Shown in pieces: positions 1 through 5,493 of a stretch of DNA of 9,945 nt. Source of the stretch: an uncultured Lachnospiraceae bacterium (GTDB lineage Bacteria > Bacillota > Clostridia > Lachnospirales > Lachnospiraceae). The notes below the pieces were generated by a model. The model saw only the letters and a program-made list of their open reading frames with translations, did no database searches and was not told the DNA's origin. The position numbers and the translations under genes are program-made. Location of the stretch: positions 1 to 9,945 of the forward strand of contig CABRSG010000065.1 of NCBI GenBank assembly GCA_902473545.1. The letters are read 5' to 3'. Position 1 is the first letter of the stretch. Each line of letters opens with the position of its first letter.

Positions 1-177
1 GGTATCCGACGTCTTATTATAATAACAGACGATCGGCATGGTGTATCCATCCGCCTTCACGCTCTCATAAAGCAGCTTCATCTCCGGCGGCGCCACCTTG
101 TTCGGGTTATAGGTATTCGGTTTGATTTTTTCCACCGGAACGGCAATGACATTGTATACCGGACTTTTACGCTCCAT
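1..177 (-). CDS. ibrB: IbrB-like ParB/sulfiredoxin-fold protein, N-terminal part (runs off window)
   Basis: Reading leftwards from an ATG at 177-175 there are 59 codons without a stop up to the window edge, so the gene is truncated at its 3' end by the window and not necessarily in the genome. The peptide has the look of a ParB N-terminal domain: an opening strand VYNVIAVPVEKIKP, then NTYNPN, a helix around APPEMKLLYESVKADG, and the strand YTMPIVCYYN, which matches the usual pattern of 'P..I..N.yNPn......l..Si...G...PI.v'. The start codon lies inside the last codons of the PP-loop gene (11-base overlap), and GGAGG sits nine bases before it, so the two are very likely translationally coupled. 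Placement next to a DUF3440 PP-loop protein is what identifies it as IbrB. In enterobacteria the IbrA/IbrB pair is known as a regulator of immunoglobulin-binding (eib) genes; its chemistry is not known to me. The catalytic and C-terminal parts cannot be judged from here. Confidence 0.85.
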   Translation of the reverse strand, partial: MERKSPVYNVIAVPVEKIKPNTYNPNKVAPPEMKLLYESVKADGYTMPIVCYYNKTSDT

Positions 178-1498
178 GCTCCATATCCTCCAGACTCTTG
201 TATTTTTCGCGGATCAAATCCACCCTTTTCTGCTGTTCCCGCGTCATACCAAAGCCCATAAAACGACAGGTATGATCGTTTTTCAGAATACAGTAGCACA
301 TCCGCTTCCAGCTCGGAATGTCCTTCGTCGATTTAATGTCATCCGTATCGTCCGGAATCGTTCCGACAAACACGATGCGCGTCTTTTTCTTTAGGGTATA
401 ATTTGAAACGCCGTTTCTGCGAATTTTATATCCATGATCGATCAGCTCCTGGATCGTTTCTTCATCCACCCCGCCGCCCGTCTTATGCCAGAATTCAATC
501 GAAGTGTTGAATTTTTTCACATAATTATTGCGAAGCCTTGCCGGAAGCGTGTCCAGCAAAAACAGCGTGTAGGAACGCCATGTGTGACCCTTTGGCAGCG
601 TAATATTCCGGTAGCCCATCGCTTTCGTCCTGCCGTAAATACTGGCAAAATTTGCTCCGCGCACCCTGCCGACCAGCTTCGTCCAGATTTCCGGATCGAT
701 CACACGGTAAAGGTTCAGCGAATCTTTGGAATAATCATTGAACGGCGACGCCACACGCATCTGCGACACCTTCAGCCCCGCCATATAATAAAGGTCATAT
801 AGCCGGTTGTACTCATAATTAAAAAGATAATTTGCGTGCCAGATATCCTCCGTGGACCAGTCATACAGCGGCGATGCGCACCAGACGTCCTTAAATGTCC
901 GGCTGATCCAGCACTCGCCCTTGTAGCCATATTTTTTATTTAAGAAGCCGCTGTAACGCTGCAGCGACTCATCCGCCCGCATTCCCAGAAGACACACCGT
1001 CTTTTTGTTGCCATGAGAAAGGCGGTACCAGCGCCCGAACTGCTTGGCAAGATCCTCCTGATGCATCCGGTAGCGATAGGTCGTCATCGGATTATGATCC
1101 AAATTGATCACATATTCCTTCTGTGGCATCGGTCGCACCCAGATATCCTTCTTCGTATCGTCCCACGGATACCAGTACATCTCGTAACTGCTGAGCGCCG
1201 TGCGCGTCGCCATCGGCAGGCATACCCAGTAGGGCTCCACCTCGTCTTTCACGCGCTCAAAGGTCTTCTCCACATACTCTGTCGTCACCGTATACTGCGC
1301 CTCAAAATCCTGGTGGAAAACGCCGATTTTCTTCTCCGGGAAGTATTTCCGCTGGAAATCGAGCGTCATATTAAGGAGCAGACCGCTGTCCTTGCCTCCT
1401 GAGAATGACACATAAACATTATCAAACTCCTCGAAGATCAGACGCAGCCTTTCCTGAAACGCATCATAAACATTCTGTTTCTCGTATTCCCGTATCAT
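167..1498 (-). CDS. ibrA: IbrA-like PP-loop ATPase, PAPS-reductase superfamily with DUF3440
   Basis: A 443-aa protein. The PP-loop nucleotide-binding signature SFSGGKDSG is at residues 31-39, and the superfamily's later motifs follow: LGMRADESLQR (171-181) and PLYDWSTEDIW (210-220). The C-terminal half matches the DUF3440 architecture of IbrA and carries a small Cys cluster (C401, C403, C411) near RMCYCILKNDHTC. The ECG(L/I)H motif needed by true PAPS reductases (CysH) is not visible, and no sulfate-assimilation genes are nearby, so ordinary sulfate reduction is unlikely; adenylation or thiolation of some substrate is inference. I chose the ATG at 1498 because AAAGGTG lies just upstream at good spacing; the same frame could begin eight codons earlier at a TTG, which would put that ribosome binding site inside the gene. 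It is followed immediately by ibrB with an 11-base overlap. In E. coli the pair acts as a regulator of eib surface-protein genes; the role in Clostridia is unknown. Confidence 0.88.
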   Translation of the reverse strand: MIREYEKQNVYDAFQERLRLIFEEFDNVYVSFSGGKDSGLLLNMTLDFQRKYFPEKKIGVFHQDFEAQYTVTTEYVEKTFERVKDEVEPYWVCLPMATRTALSSYEMYWYPWDDTKKDIWVRPMPQKEYVINLDHNPMTTYRYRMHQEDLAKQFGRWYRLSHGNKKTVCLLGMRADESLQRYSGFLNKKYGYKGECWISRTFKDVWCASPLYDWSTEDIWHANYLFNYEYNRLYDLYYMAGLKVSQMRVASPFNDYSKDSLNLYRVIDPEIWTKLVGRVRGANFASIYGRTKAMGYRNITLPKGHTWRSYTLFLLDTLPARLRNNYVKKFNTSIEFWHKTGGGVDEETIQELIDHGYKIRRNGVSNYTLKKKTRIVFVGTIPDDTDDIKSTKDIPSWKRMCYCILKNDHTCRFMGFGMTREQQKRVDLIREKYKSLEDMEHGA

Positions 1499-1510
1499 AT
1501 TGTCACCTTT

Positions 1511-1540
1511 AAAAATTTCCAAAATTTACCAATTTTTCGT
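1511..1540. other. Three A/T tracts phased at 10 bp in the ibrA leader
   Basis: Three tracts start at 1511, 1521 and 1531: AAAAATTT, AAAATTT and AATTTTT, each followed by CC, ACC or CG. Tracts of this kind repeated once per helical turn bend DNA. They lie between the putative ibrA promoter and the ibrA ribosome binding site, so they are transcribed into the leader. They may be a protein-binding or bent-DNA site, or simply low-complexity sequence. Confidence 0.45.
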
Positions 1541-1552
1541 AACATTGATACT

Positions 1553-1581
1553 AATTTAACACAAAATTCGACTATATTCAA
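1553..1581 (-). promoter_or_regulatory. Putative promoter of ibrA-ibrB
   Basis: On the minus strand TTGAAT (1581-1576) and TAAATT (1558-1553) are separated by exactly 17 bp; each matches the sigma-A consensus at four of six positions. Transcription would start near 1546, giving a leader of nearly 50 bases before the ATG at 1498. It sits directly downstream of the terminator of the preceding gene, which supports an independent transcription unit. The boxes are weak, so this is tentative. Confidence 0.4.
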
Positions 1582-1590
1582 CAGGAATCC

Positions 1591-1634
1591 AAAAAGGACC
1601 GAACCCTGTCCAAAAACAGAATTCAGTCCCTTTT
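1591..1634 (-). terminator. Intrinsic terminator of the PAP2 gene
   Basis: The arms 1634-1617 and 1608-1591 can form an 18-position stem around an 8-base loop. In the minus-strand RNA all but one of the positions pair, three of them as G-U wobbles, and the 3' arm ends in UUUUU. On the plus strand those wobbles become C-A mismatches, so the element favours minus-strand termination. It separates the PAP2 gene from ibrA. Confidence 0.85.
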
Positions 1635-1676
1635 ACGAAGCTTATTTTTAAGTATAAAACGCGCCGCGCTTATTCC

Positions 1677-2213
1677 TCAAAGGAAATACCTTTGCACTGC
1701 CGGGCGCCCCTTTATCCATGTCTTCACAAATCTGCTGGTAAAGTAACCGACCGCCAACCCGATCAGGATTCCCACTGCCACGTCGGTCGGGAAATGCACG
1801 TACAGATACAGCCTGGAAAATGCAATGAATGCTGCAAAAACAAACGCCGCGATTCCCCATTTTTTGTGATTTTGATAGATCGCCATCGCGGACACGAAGG
1901 ACGCCTGCGAGTGTCCGGACGGAAACGAATAGTCGCGCGGATTCGAGACAAGAAGCTGCACGGCATCATTGATCCAGCACGGACGATCCCGCGCCACCAG
2001 CGGCTTGATCGTCACGTTCGTGATCAGCGCGCCCACAAGCAGACCGGACAGCATGCAGATGCCGCACACCCGTGTCCTGCGGAAGAACAGCAGAAAAATG
2101 CCAAGCATGATCCAAAAATCCCTGCCAAACCAGGTGACTGTGGTAAAAAAGCTGTCCAACAGCGGCGTGTGCAGGTTCTGAATCGCATCTAATATAGAAA
2201 ATTCCCAGCTCAT
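1677..2213 (-). CDS. PAP2-family membrane phosphatase (lipid phosphatase / undecaprenyl-diphosphatase type)
   Basis: A 178-aa integral membrane protein with the complete three-part PAP2 (type 2 phosphatidic acid phosphatase) signature: K70-(6 residues)-R77-P78, PSGH at 98-101 and S133-R134-(5)-H140-(3)-D144. The conserved histidines H101 and H140 are the family's nucleophile and general acid/base. About five hydrophobic segments are visible (roughly 33-45, 50-68, 103-113, 118-132, 143-160), and the active-site motifs are expected near the outer membrane face. The family removes phosphate from lipid phosphates or pyrophosphates; small stand-alone bacterial members such as BcrC recycle undecaprenyl pyrophosphate for cell-wall synthesis, but the substrate cannot be read from the sequence. 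The start is secure: AAAGGAGG lies six to seven bases before the ATG at 2213. It is a single-gene unit with its own promoter, divergent from glyA, and its own terminator. Confidence 0.93.
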   Translation of the reverse strand: MSWEFSILDAIQNLHTPLLDSFFTTVTWFGRDFWIMLGIFLLFFRRTRVCGICMLSGLLVGALITNVTIKPLVARDRPCWINDAVQLLVSNPRDYSFPSGHSQASFVSAMAIYQNHKKWGIAAFVFAAFIAFSRLYLYVHFPTDVAVGILIGLAVGYFTSRFVKTWIKGRPAVQRYFL

Positions 2214-2242
2214 AAAATCCTCCTTTATTTTCGGATGGATAT

Positions 2243-2271
2243 ATTATATCGAAATCTCTCCTGTACTTCAA
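2243..2271 (-). promoter_or_regulatory. Promoter of the PAP2 gene
   Basis: On the minus strand TTGAAG (2271-2266) and a perfect TATAAT (2248-2243) are separated by 17 bp. The expected start is near 2236, leaving a short leader of about 22 bases that contains the AAAGGAGG ribosome binding site. It diverges from the glyA promoter, with the two -35 boxes 46 bp apart. Confidence 0.75.
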
Positions 2272-2273
2272 CA

Positions 2274-2306
2274 CAAATCCGTTTGTTTTTCTCACGCGGA
2301 TATTTG
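2274..2306. repeat. Imperfect inverted repeat between the divergent PAP2 and glyA promoters
   Basis: CAAATCCG (2274-2281) and CGGATATTTG (2297-2306) form an inverted repeat with one extra base in the right arm and a 15-bp centre. It lies in the 46-bp gap between the two -35 boxes. That is a plausible position for an operator, but chance cannot be excluded for arms this short. Confidence 0.35.
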
Positions 2307-2317
2307 TCTTTTACCGG

Positions 2318-2346
2318 TTGACACCGCTGTGATTTATGATTATAAT
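2318..2346 (+). promoter_or_regulatory. Perfect-consensus sigma-A promoter of glyA
   Basis: TTGACA (2318-2323), a 17-bp spacer and TATAAT (2341-2346) match the housekeeping consensus at all twelve positions with optimal spacing. Transcription should start near 2352-2354, about 100 bases before the glyA start. This predicts strong expression unless the leader limits it. Confidence 0.92.
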
Positions 2347-2353
2347 AGCGAAA

Positions 2354-2425
2354 GACATTTCCCAATGTCAGATTGTATGATATATTGTAATTTCAGAGCA
2401 GGTCGACGCATTCGCTGCTGCGACC
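2354..2425 (+). promoter_or_regulatory. Structured 5' leader of glyA with two hairpins
   Basis: GACATT (2354-2359) pairs with AATGTC (2364-2369) around a 4-base loop. This hairpin would sit at the very 5' end of the predicted transcript, where it could protect the mRNA from 5'-end decay. A second stem pairs GGTCG (2401-2405) with CGACC (2421-2425), with a possible inner GCA/TGC helix. No intrinsic terminator follows and the ribosome binding site (2442-2447) is left free. I could not match it to the glycine, THF or ZTP riboswitch cores, so a regulatory role is only possible. Confidence 0.45.
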
Positions 2426-2455
2426 GCAAGAGCACGATTTTAGGAGGAAATGAAT

Positions 2456-3694
2456 ATGTATTCTTTTGATGAGATCCAGGCAGTGGACAGTGAAGTAGCT
2501 TCTGCCATCCGGCAGGAAATCGACCGCCAGAATTCCCACATTGAGCTGATCGCCTCGGAAAACTGGGTGAGCAAGGCTGTCATGGCGGCAATGGGAAGCC
2601 CGCTTACCAATAAATATGCGGAGGGCTATCCCGGAAAGCGCTACTATGGCGGATGCGAGTGCGTAGATATTGTAGAAGAGCTTGCAAAGCAGCGCGCCTG
2701 CGAATTATTCGGCTGCGAGTATGCCAACGTACAGCCGCATTCCGGCGCGCAGGCAAACATGGCGGTATTTTTCGCTATGCTGAAGCCGGGCGATACCGTT
2801 ATGGGCATGAATCTGGCGCATGGCGGACACCTTTCCCACGGAAGCCCTGCCAATTTCTCCGGCGCATATTTCAACATCGTGCCTTACGGGGTAAATGACG
2901 ACGGCGTTATCGACTATGAGGAAGTGCGCAGAATCGCTCTTGAAGCGAAGCCGAAGCTGATCGTTGCCGGCGCAAGCGCTTATGCGCGTATCATTGATTT
3001 CAAGCGTTTCCGCGAAATTGCAGACGAGGTCGGCGCATATCTGATGGTAGATATCGCGCACATTGCCGGTCTTGTCGCTGCAGGCGTGCATCCAAGCCCG
3101 ATCCCATATGCGCATGTCACCACTACCACCACACATAAAACGCTGCGCGGTCCGCGGGGCGGCATGATCATGAGCAGCAACGAAATCGCAAAACAGTTTA
3201 ATTTCAATAAAGCAGTATTCCCGGGCATCCAGGGCGGTCCGCTGATGCATGTGATCGCAGCAAAGGCAGTCTGCTTCAAGGAAGCCCTGCAGCCGGAATA
3301 TAAGGTATACCAGGAAAATATCGTGAAAAATTCCAAGGCTCTCTGCGCCGGTCTTATGAGCCGCGGCATCAGCATCGTTTCCGGCGGCACCGACAATCAC
3401 CTGATGCTTGTCGACCTGCGGGGCACCGGCATCACCGGAAAGGCAATGGAGAAGCTGCTCGATGACGCAAACATCACCTGCAACAAAAATGCCGTACCGA
3501 ACGATCCGGAATCTCCGTTCGTTACCAGCGGCGTCCGTCTCGGTACTGCGGCAGTTACCTCCCGCGGCATGAACGAGGCTGATATGGACAGAATTGCCGA
3601 GGCGATCGCATTGATGGTGCAAAGCGCAGACAACAAAGAAAAAGCGATGGCGATCGTTAAAGAGCTGACAGACAAATATCCGCTGAATGCGTGA
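2456..3694 (+). CDS. glyA: Serine hydroxymethyltransferase
   Basis: A 412-aa cytosolic PLP enzyme that interconverts serine plus tetrahydrofolate with glycine plus 5,10-methylene-tetrahydrofolate, the main source of one-carbon units. The family landmarks are all present: LIASENWVS (31-39), KYAEGYPGKRYYGG (53-66), NVQPHSGAQAN (91-101), DIAHIAGL (199-206), the PLP lysine K228 in TTTTTHKTLRGPRGG, FPGIQGGP (255-262) and the substrate-carboxylate arginine R361 in TSGVRLGT. Length is normal for the bacterial enzyme (about 410-420). Two in-frame ATGs compete: the one at 2450 is only two bases from AGGAGG (2442-2447), while the one at 2456 has the normal eight-base spacing, so I chose 2456 (the alternative adds two residues). 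It is a monocistronic unit with a perfect-consensus promoter and structured leader, the only plus-strand gene here, and it ends at a hairpin terminator. Confidence 0.98.
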   Translation: MYSFDEIQAVDSEVASAIRQEIDRQNSHIELIASENWVSKAVMAAMGSPLTNKYAEGYPGKRYYGGCECVDIVEELAKQRACELFGCEYANVQPHSGAQANMAVFFAMLKPGDTVMGMNLAHGGHLSHGSPANFSGAYFNIVPYGVNDDGVIDYEEVRRIALEAKPKLIVAGASAYARIIDFKRFREIADEVGAYLMVDIAHIAGLVAAGVHPSPIPYAHVTTTTTHKTLRGPRGGMIMSSNEIAKQFNFNKAVFPGIQGGPLMHVIAAKAVCFKEALQPEYKVYQENIVKNSKALCAGLMSRGISIVSGGTDNHLMLVDLRGTGITGKAMEKLLDDANITCNKNAVPNDPESPFVTSGVRLGTAAVTSRGMNEADMDRIAEAIALMVQSADNKEKAMAIVKELTDKYPLNA

Positions 3695-3743
3695 TCTCAC
3701 AATCTTGGGGATTGCCTGAAGAAAATATACTATACAGCAAAAA

Positions 3744-3774
3744 GAGGATGTCCCGGTTTTCCGGCGGCATCCTC
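3744..3774. terminator. Bidirectional terminator between glyA and the zinc-ribbon gene
   Basis: GAGGATG (3744-3750) pairs with CATCCTC (3768-3774), and CCGG (3753-3756) with CCGG (3761-3764) around TTTT. On the minus strand the stem is followed at once by TTTTT, a classic terminator for the gene ending at 3791. On the plus strand the tail is looser (CTTCACATTTTTC), but it still serves glyA. It is a shared terminator of two converging genes. Confidence 0.85.
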
Positions 3775-3790
3775 CTTCACATTTTTCTTT

Positions 3791-4195
3791 TTACGATCTG
3801 GTAATAAACTTTTCTCCGCAGTGCGGGCAGGTAACCTCGATTTTCCCCTTGCCGCGCGGCACGCGCATTTTATTATTACACTTCTTGCATTTGAGATATT
3901 TGTGGGTCTTGCGCAGCCCGATCCGCACCTTTAAGCTCTGGAATTTAAAACGCAGCCTCTCCCGCTGTGCGAGATAGCTCTGGTTTTCCGCCTGCCGCGC
4001 ACCCAGATTTTTGGAAAATACGCGAAAGTAGGAGTACACCAGCAGCGCAAACGCGATCAGTGTCAGAAGAAAACCGTCCAGCAACGTGCCAATGATCAGA
4101 ATAATGAGCGACGTCCAGATGAGAACCATTCCCATCTCATCGATCCCATTTCTGCCCTGCATAAACTGATAAAGCTTATCCTTTAATCCTCTCAA
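3791..4195 (-). CDS. Small membrane protein with C-terminal zinc ribbon (function unknown)
   Basis: I do not recognise a named family. Using the start chosen here, the 134-aa protein has a basic N-terminus, two closely spaced hydrophobic helices (about 23-38 and 41-57, split by the short turn LLDG), a strongly basic linker rich in Arg and Lys (about 62-101), and a zinc ribbon with CKKC (103-106) and CPHC (123-126) separated by 16 residues. The linker and ribbon are probably cytosolic, where they could bind nucleic acid or a protein partner; that is inference. The start is a TTG at 4195: GGAGGGAG lies five bases upstream. A longer reading from a TTG at 4210 would place that ribosome binding site inside the gene. 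A later ATG at residue 12 is also in frame but has no comparable site. It has its own putative promoter and a terminator shared with glyA. Confidence 0.82.
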   Translation of the reverse strand: MRGLKDKLYQFMQGRNGIDEMGMVLIWTSLIILIIGTLLDGFLLTLIAFALLVYSYFRVFSKNLGARQAENQSYLAQRERLRFKFQSLKVRIGLRKTHKYLKCKKCNNKMRVPRGKGKIEVTCPHCGEKFITRS

Positions 4196-4249
4196 AAAAA
4201 CTCCCTCCAAACTGCGGCAAAGCCTGCCATTTCCTTAATCACTTCATCC

Positions 4250-4278
4250 AGTATAAGCTTTTCCTGTTCAAAGCGCAA
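4250..4278 (-). promoter_or_regulatory. Putative promoter of the zinc-ribbon membrane protein gene
   Basis: On the minus strand TTGCGC (4278-4273) and TATACT (4255-4250) are 17 bp apart; the -10 box matches five of six positions and the -35 box three of six. Transcription would begin near 4243, about 48 bases before the TTG start. No clear terminator is visible between this promoter and the stop of the DUF362 gene, only an AT-rich imperfect inverted repeat at about 4282-4317, so some read-through from the operon is possible. Confidence 0.5.
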
Positions 4279-4320
4279 TCAACTGTTTCTAAAATATTCT
4301 AAAGATTCTATAAAACAGGA

Positions 4321-5493
4321 TCATTTCCGTTTTCTGCCCGCCGTGATCGCGTGTCTGGGACACATTTCCTGACAGCAGTAGCAGCGGATACACTTTTTAT
4401 AATCGTACACCGGCGGCTCGTTTCTGCCGTTTTTGAAGTTTACCGCTTTTCCCGGCACCGGGCAATGCTCCACGCAGACGCCGCACTTCACACAAAGATT
4501 TTTGTCAATCGTCGGACGCTTTGCAAGAGACGTCATAAAATCGGAGTACCGCAAGAGAAAGGTCTGCTTTGTGCCCTGGCGGTCCACCTGAAATTCACGG
4601 CTGCCAAAGCGTTCCCGAAGGGATGTCACATTTAATCGTTCGAAAAGCTGCCCGGCATTTTCTGCAGGCGTCACCACCTCGATCCGGCTCCTGTGATACG
4701 TCCCGATCCCCATCGCCTCGCCCTGCGTGTTGGTCGGTACCAGCTCCGGATTCAGATACACCATCGTACAAAATACGCTGTCGAGCGCCACCGGATCTTT
4801 TGAAAAAAGCAGCACGTTCATCGGCACCGGGCCGCCTGAGCCAGGTCCGTTTCCTTCCATTGCAACAATTCCGTCCATAATGTGAAGGCGCGGTTTCACG
4901 CAGCGGTGGATGTCGGCGAGCATCCGCGCGAACACGCTGGCATTCGGATATTTCACGTGGCCTGCCGCCTTGCGGTAGCCGCAAATCAGTCCGTATACGT
5001 TCTTCACAGCGCCCGTCACCCGCTCCAGGGCGTGCGTTTTCATCTTGCAGAGGCTGATGACAGCGTCCGCCTCCGTCACCTCTTTCGCAAAATAAAATTC
5101 CTGCGCCGTCATTCCCTCCGCAAAAGGCGTACAGACCTCCTCCGACATGTCGGCAAGCTCCGCGCCAAAGGTATTTTCCGGCGTCAGCCCAATTTTAGTC
5201 GCCGCTCCCCCACAGGAACCATGCCCCGGAGAATCGCCGTATTTCACATTCTCACCCCCCGCCTCAGACAACATACGCAGCATAGCCCTGATCACCGCCG
5301 GATGCGTCGTCACCGCCTTTTCCGGCGCGGCGGCAGAAAGAAAGTTTGGCTTCACCAGTATTTTCTCCTGCGGCGCTGCGAATTCCCCAATACCGCCCAG
5401 CAGCTCAATACCGCTGCACATCGCGCGATACACCTTTTCTTCATCGTAAGAATCACACAGTACAACGACGACTCTCGATTTCTTTTCCTCCAT
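4321..5493 (-). CDS. DUF362 domain protein with C-terminal 2x[4Fe-4S] ferredoxin module
   Basis: A 390-aa protein. Residues about 5-300 are the DUF362 domain, recognisable from ILVKPNFLS (45-53), KYGDSPGHGS (84-93), ISLCKMKTHALERVTGAVKN (146-165) and the SKDPVALDSV stretch (231-240). Residues 325-390 form a bacterial-type ferredoxin with two 4Fe-4S motifs: C334-C337-C340-C344-P and C368-C371-C374-C378-P, with an extra C373. No signal peptide or membrane segment is visible, so it is probably cytosolic. DUF362 has no well-established reaction; the clusters imply electron transfer or a redox-dependent activity, but no partner is encoded nearby. The ATG at 5493 has GGGAG eight bases upstream. The gene starts 41 bases before the end of the RluA-family gene, so it is probably translationally coupled to it and lies last in the operon with mutM. 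Confidence 0.92.
   Translation of the reverse strand: MEEKKSRVVVVLCDSYDEEKVYRAMCSGIELLGGIGEFAAPQEKILVKPNFLSAAAPEKAVTTHPAVIRAMLRMLSEAGGENVKYGDSPGHGSCGGAATKIGLTPENTFGAELADMSEEVCTPFAEGMTAQEFYFAKEVTEADAVISLCKMKTHALERVTGAVKNVYGLICGYRKAAGHVKYPNASVFARMLADIHRCVKPRLHIMDGIVAMEGNGPGSGGPVPMNVLLFSKDPVALDSVFCTMVYLNPELVPTNTQGEAMGIGTYHRSRIEVVTPAENAGQLFERLNVTSLRERFGSREFQVDRQGTKQTFLLRYSDFMTSLAKRPTIDKNLCVKCGVCVEHCPVPGKAVNFKNGRNEPPVYDYKKCIRCYCCQEMCPRHAITAGRKRK

Noticed and set aside
78..299. A 73-codon minus-strand frame across the ibrA/ibrB junction
   Set aside because: It is out of frame with both real genes and has no recognisable protein pattern; the ParB-like frame from 177 to the edge explains the region better.
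167..1498. Assimilatory PAPS/APS reductase (CysH) for the PP-loop protein
   Set aside because: It is much longer than CysH, lacks the ECG(L/I)H motif, has a DUF3440 tail and is paired with a ParB-like gene.
2350..2455. A glycine, THF or ZTP riboswitch in front of glyA
   Set aside because: None of the conserved core sequences of these classes could be found by eye, and there is no expression platform such as a terminator or a sequestered ribosome binding site.
2705..3700. A 331-codon minus-strand open frame opposite glyA
   Set aside because: It lies entirely across a clear glyA coding sequence, its translation is rich in Cys, His and Arg with no domain pattern, and it has no ribosome binding site or promoter. 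It is a product of the codon bias of the real gene.
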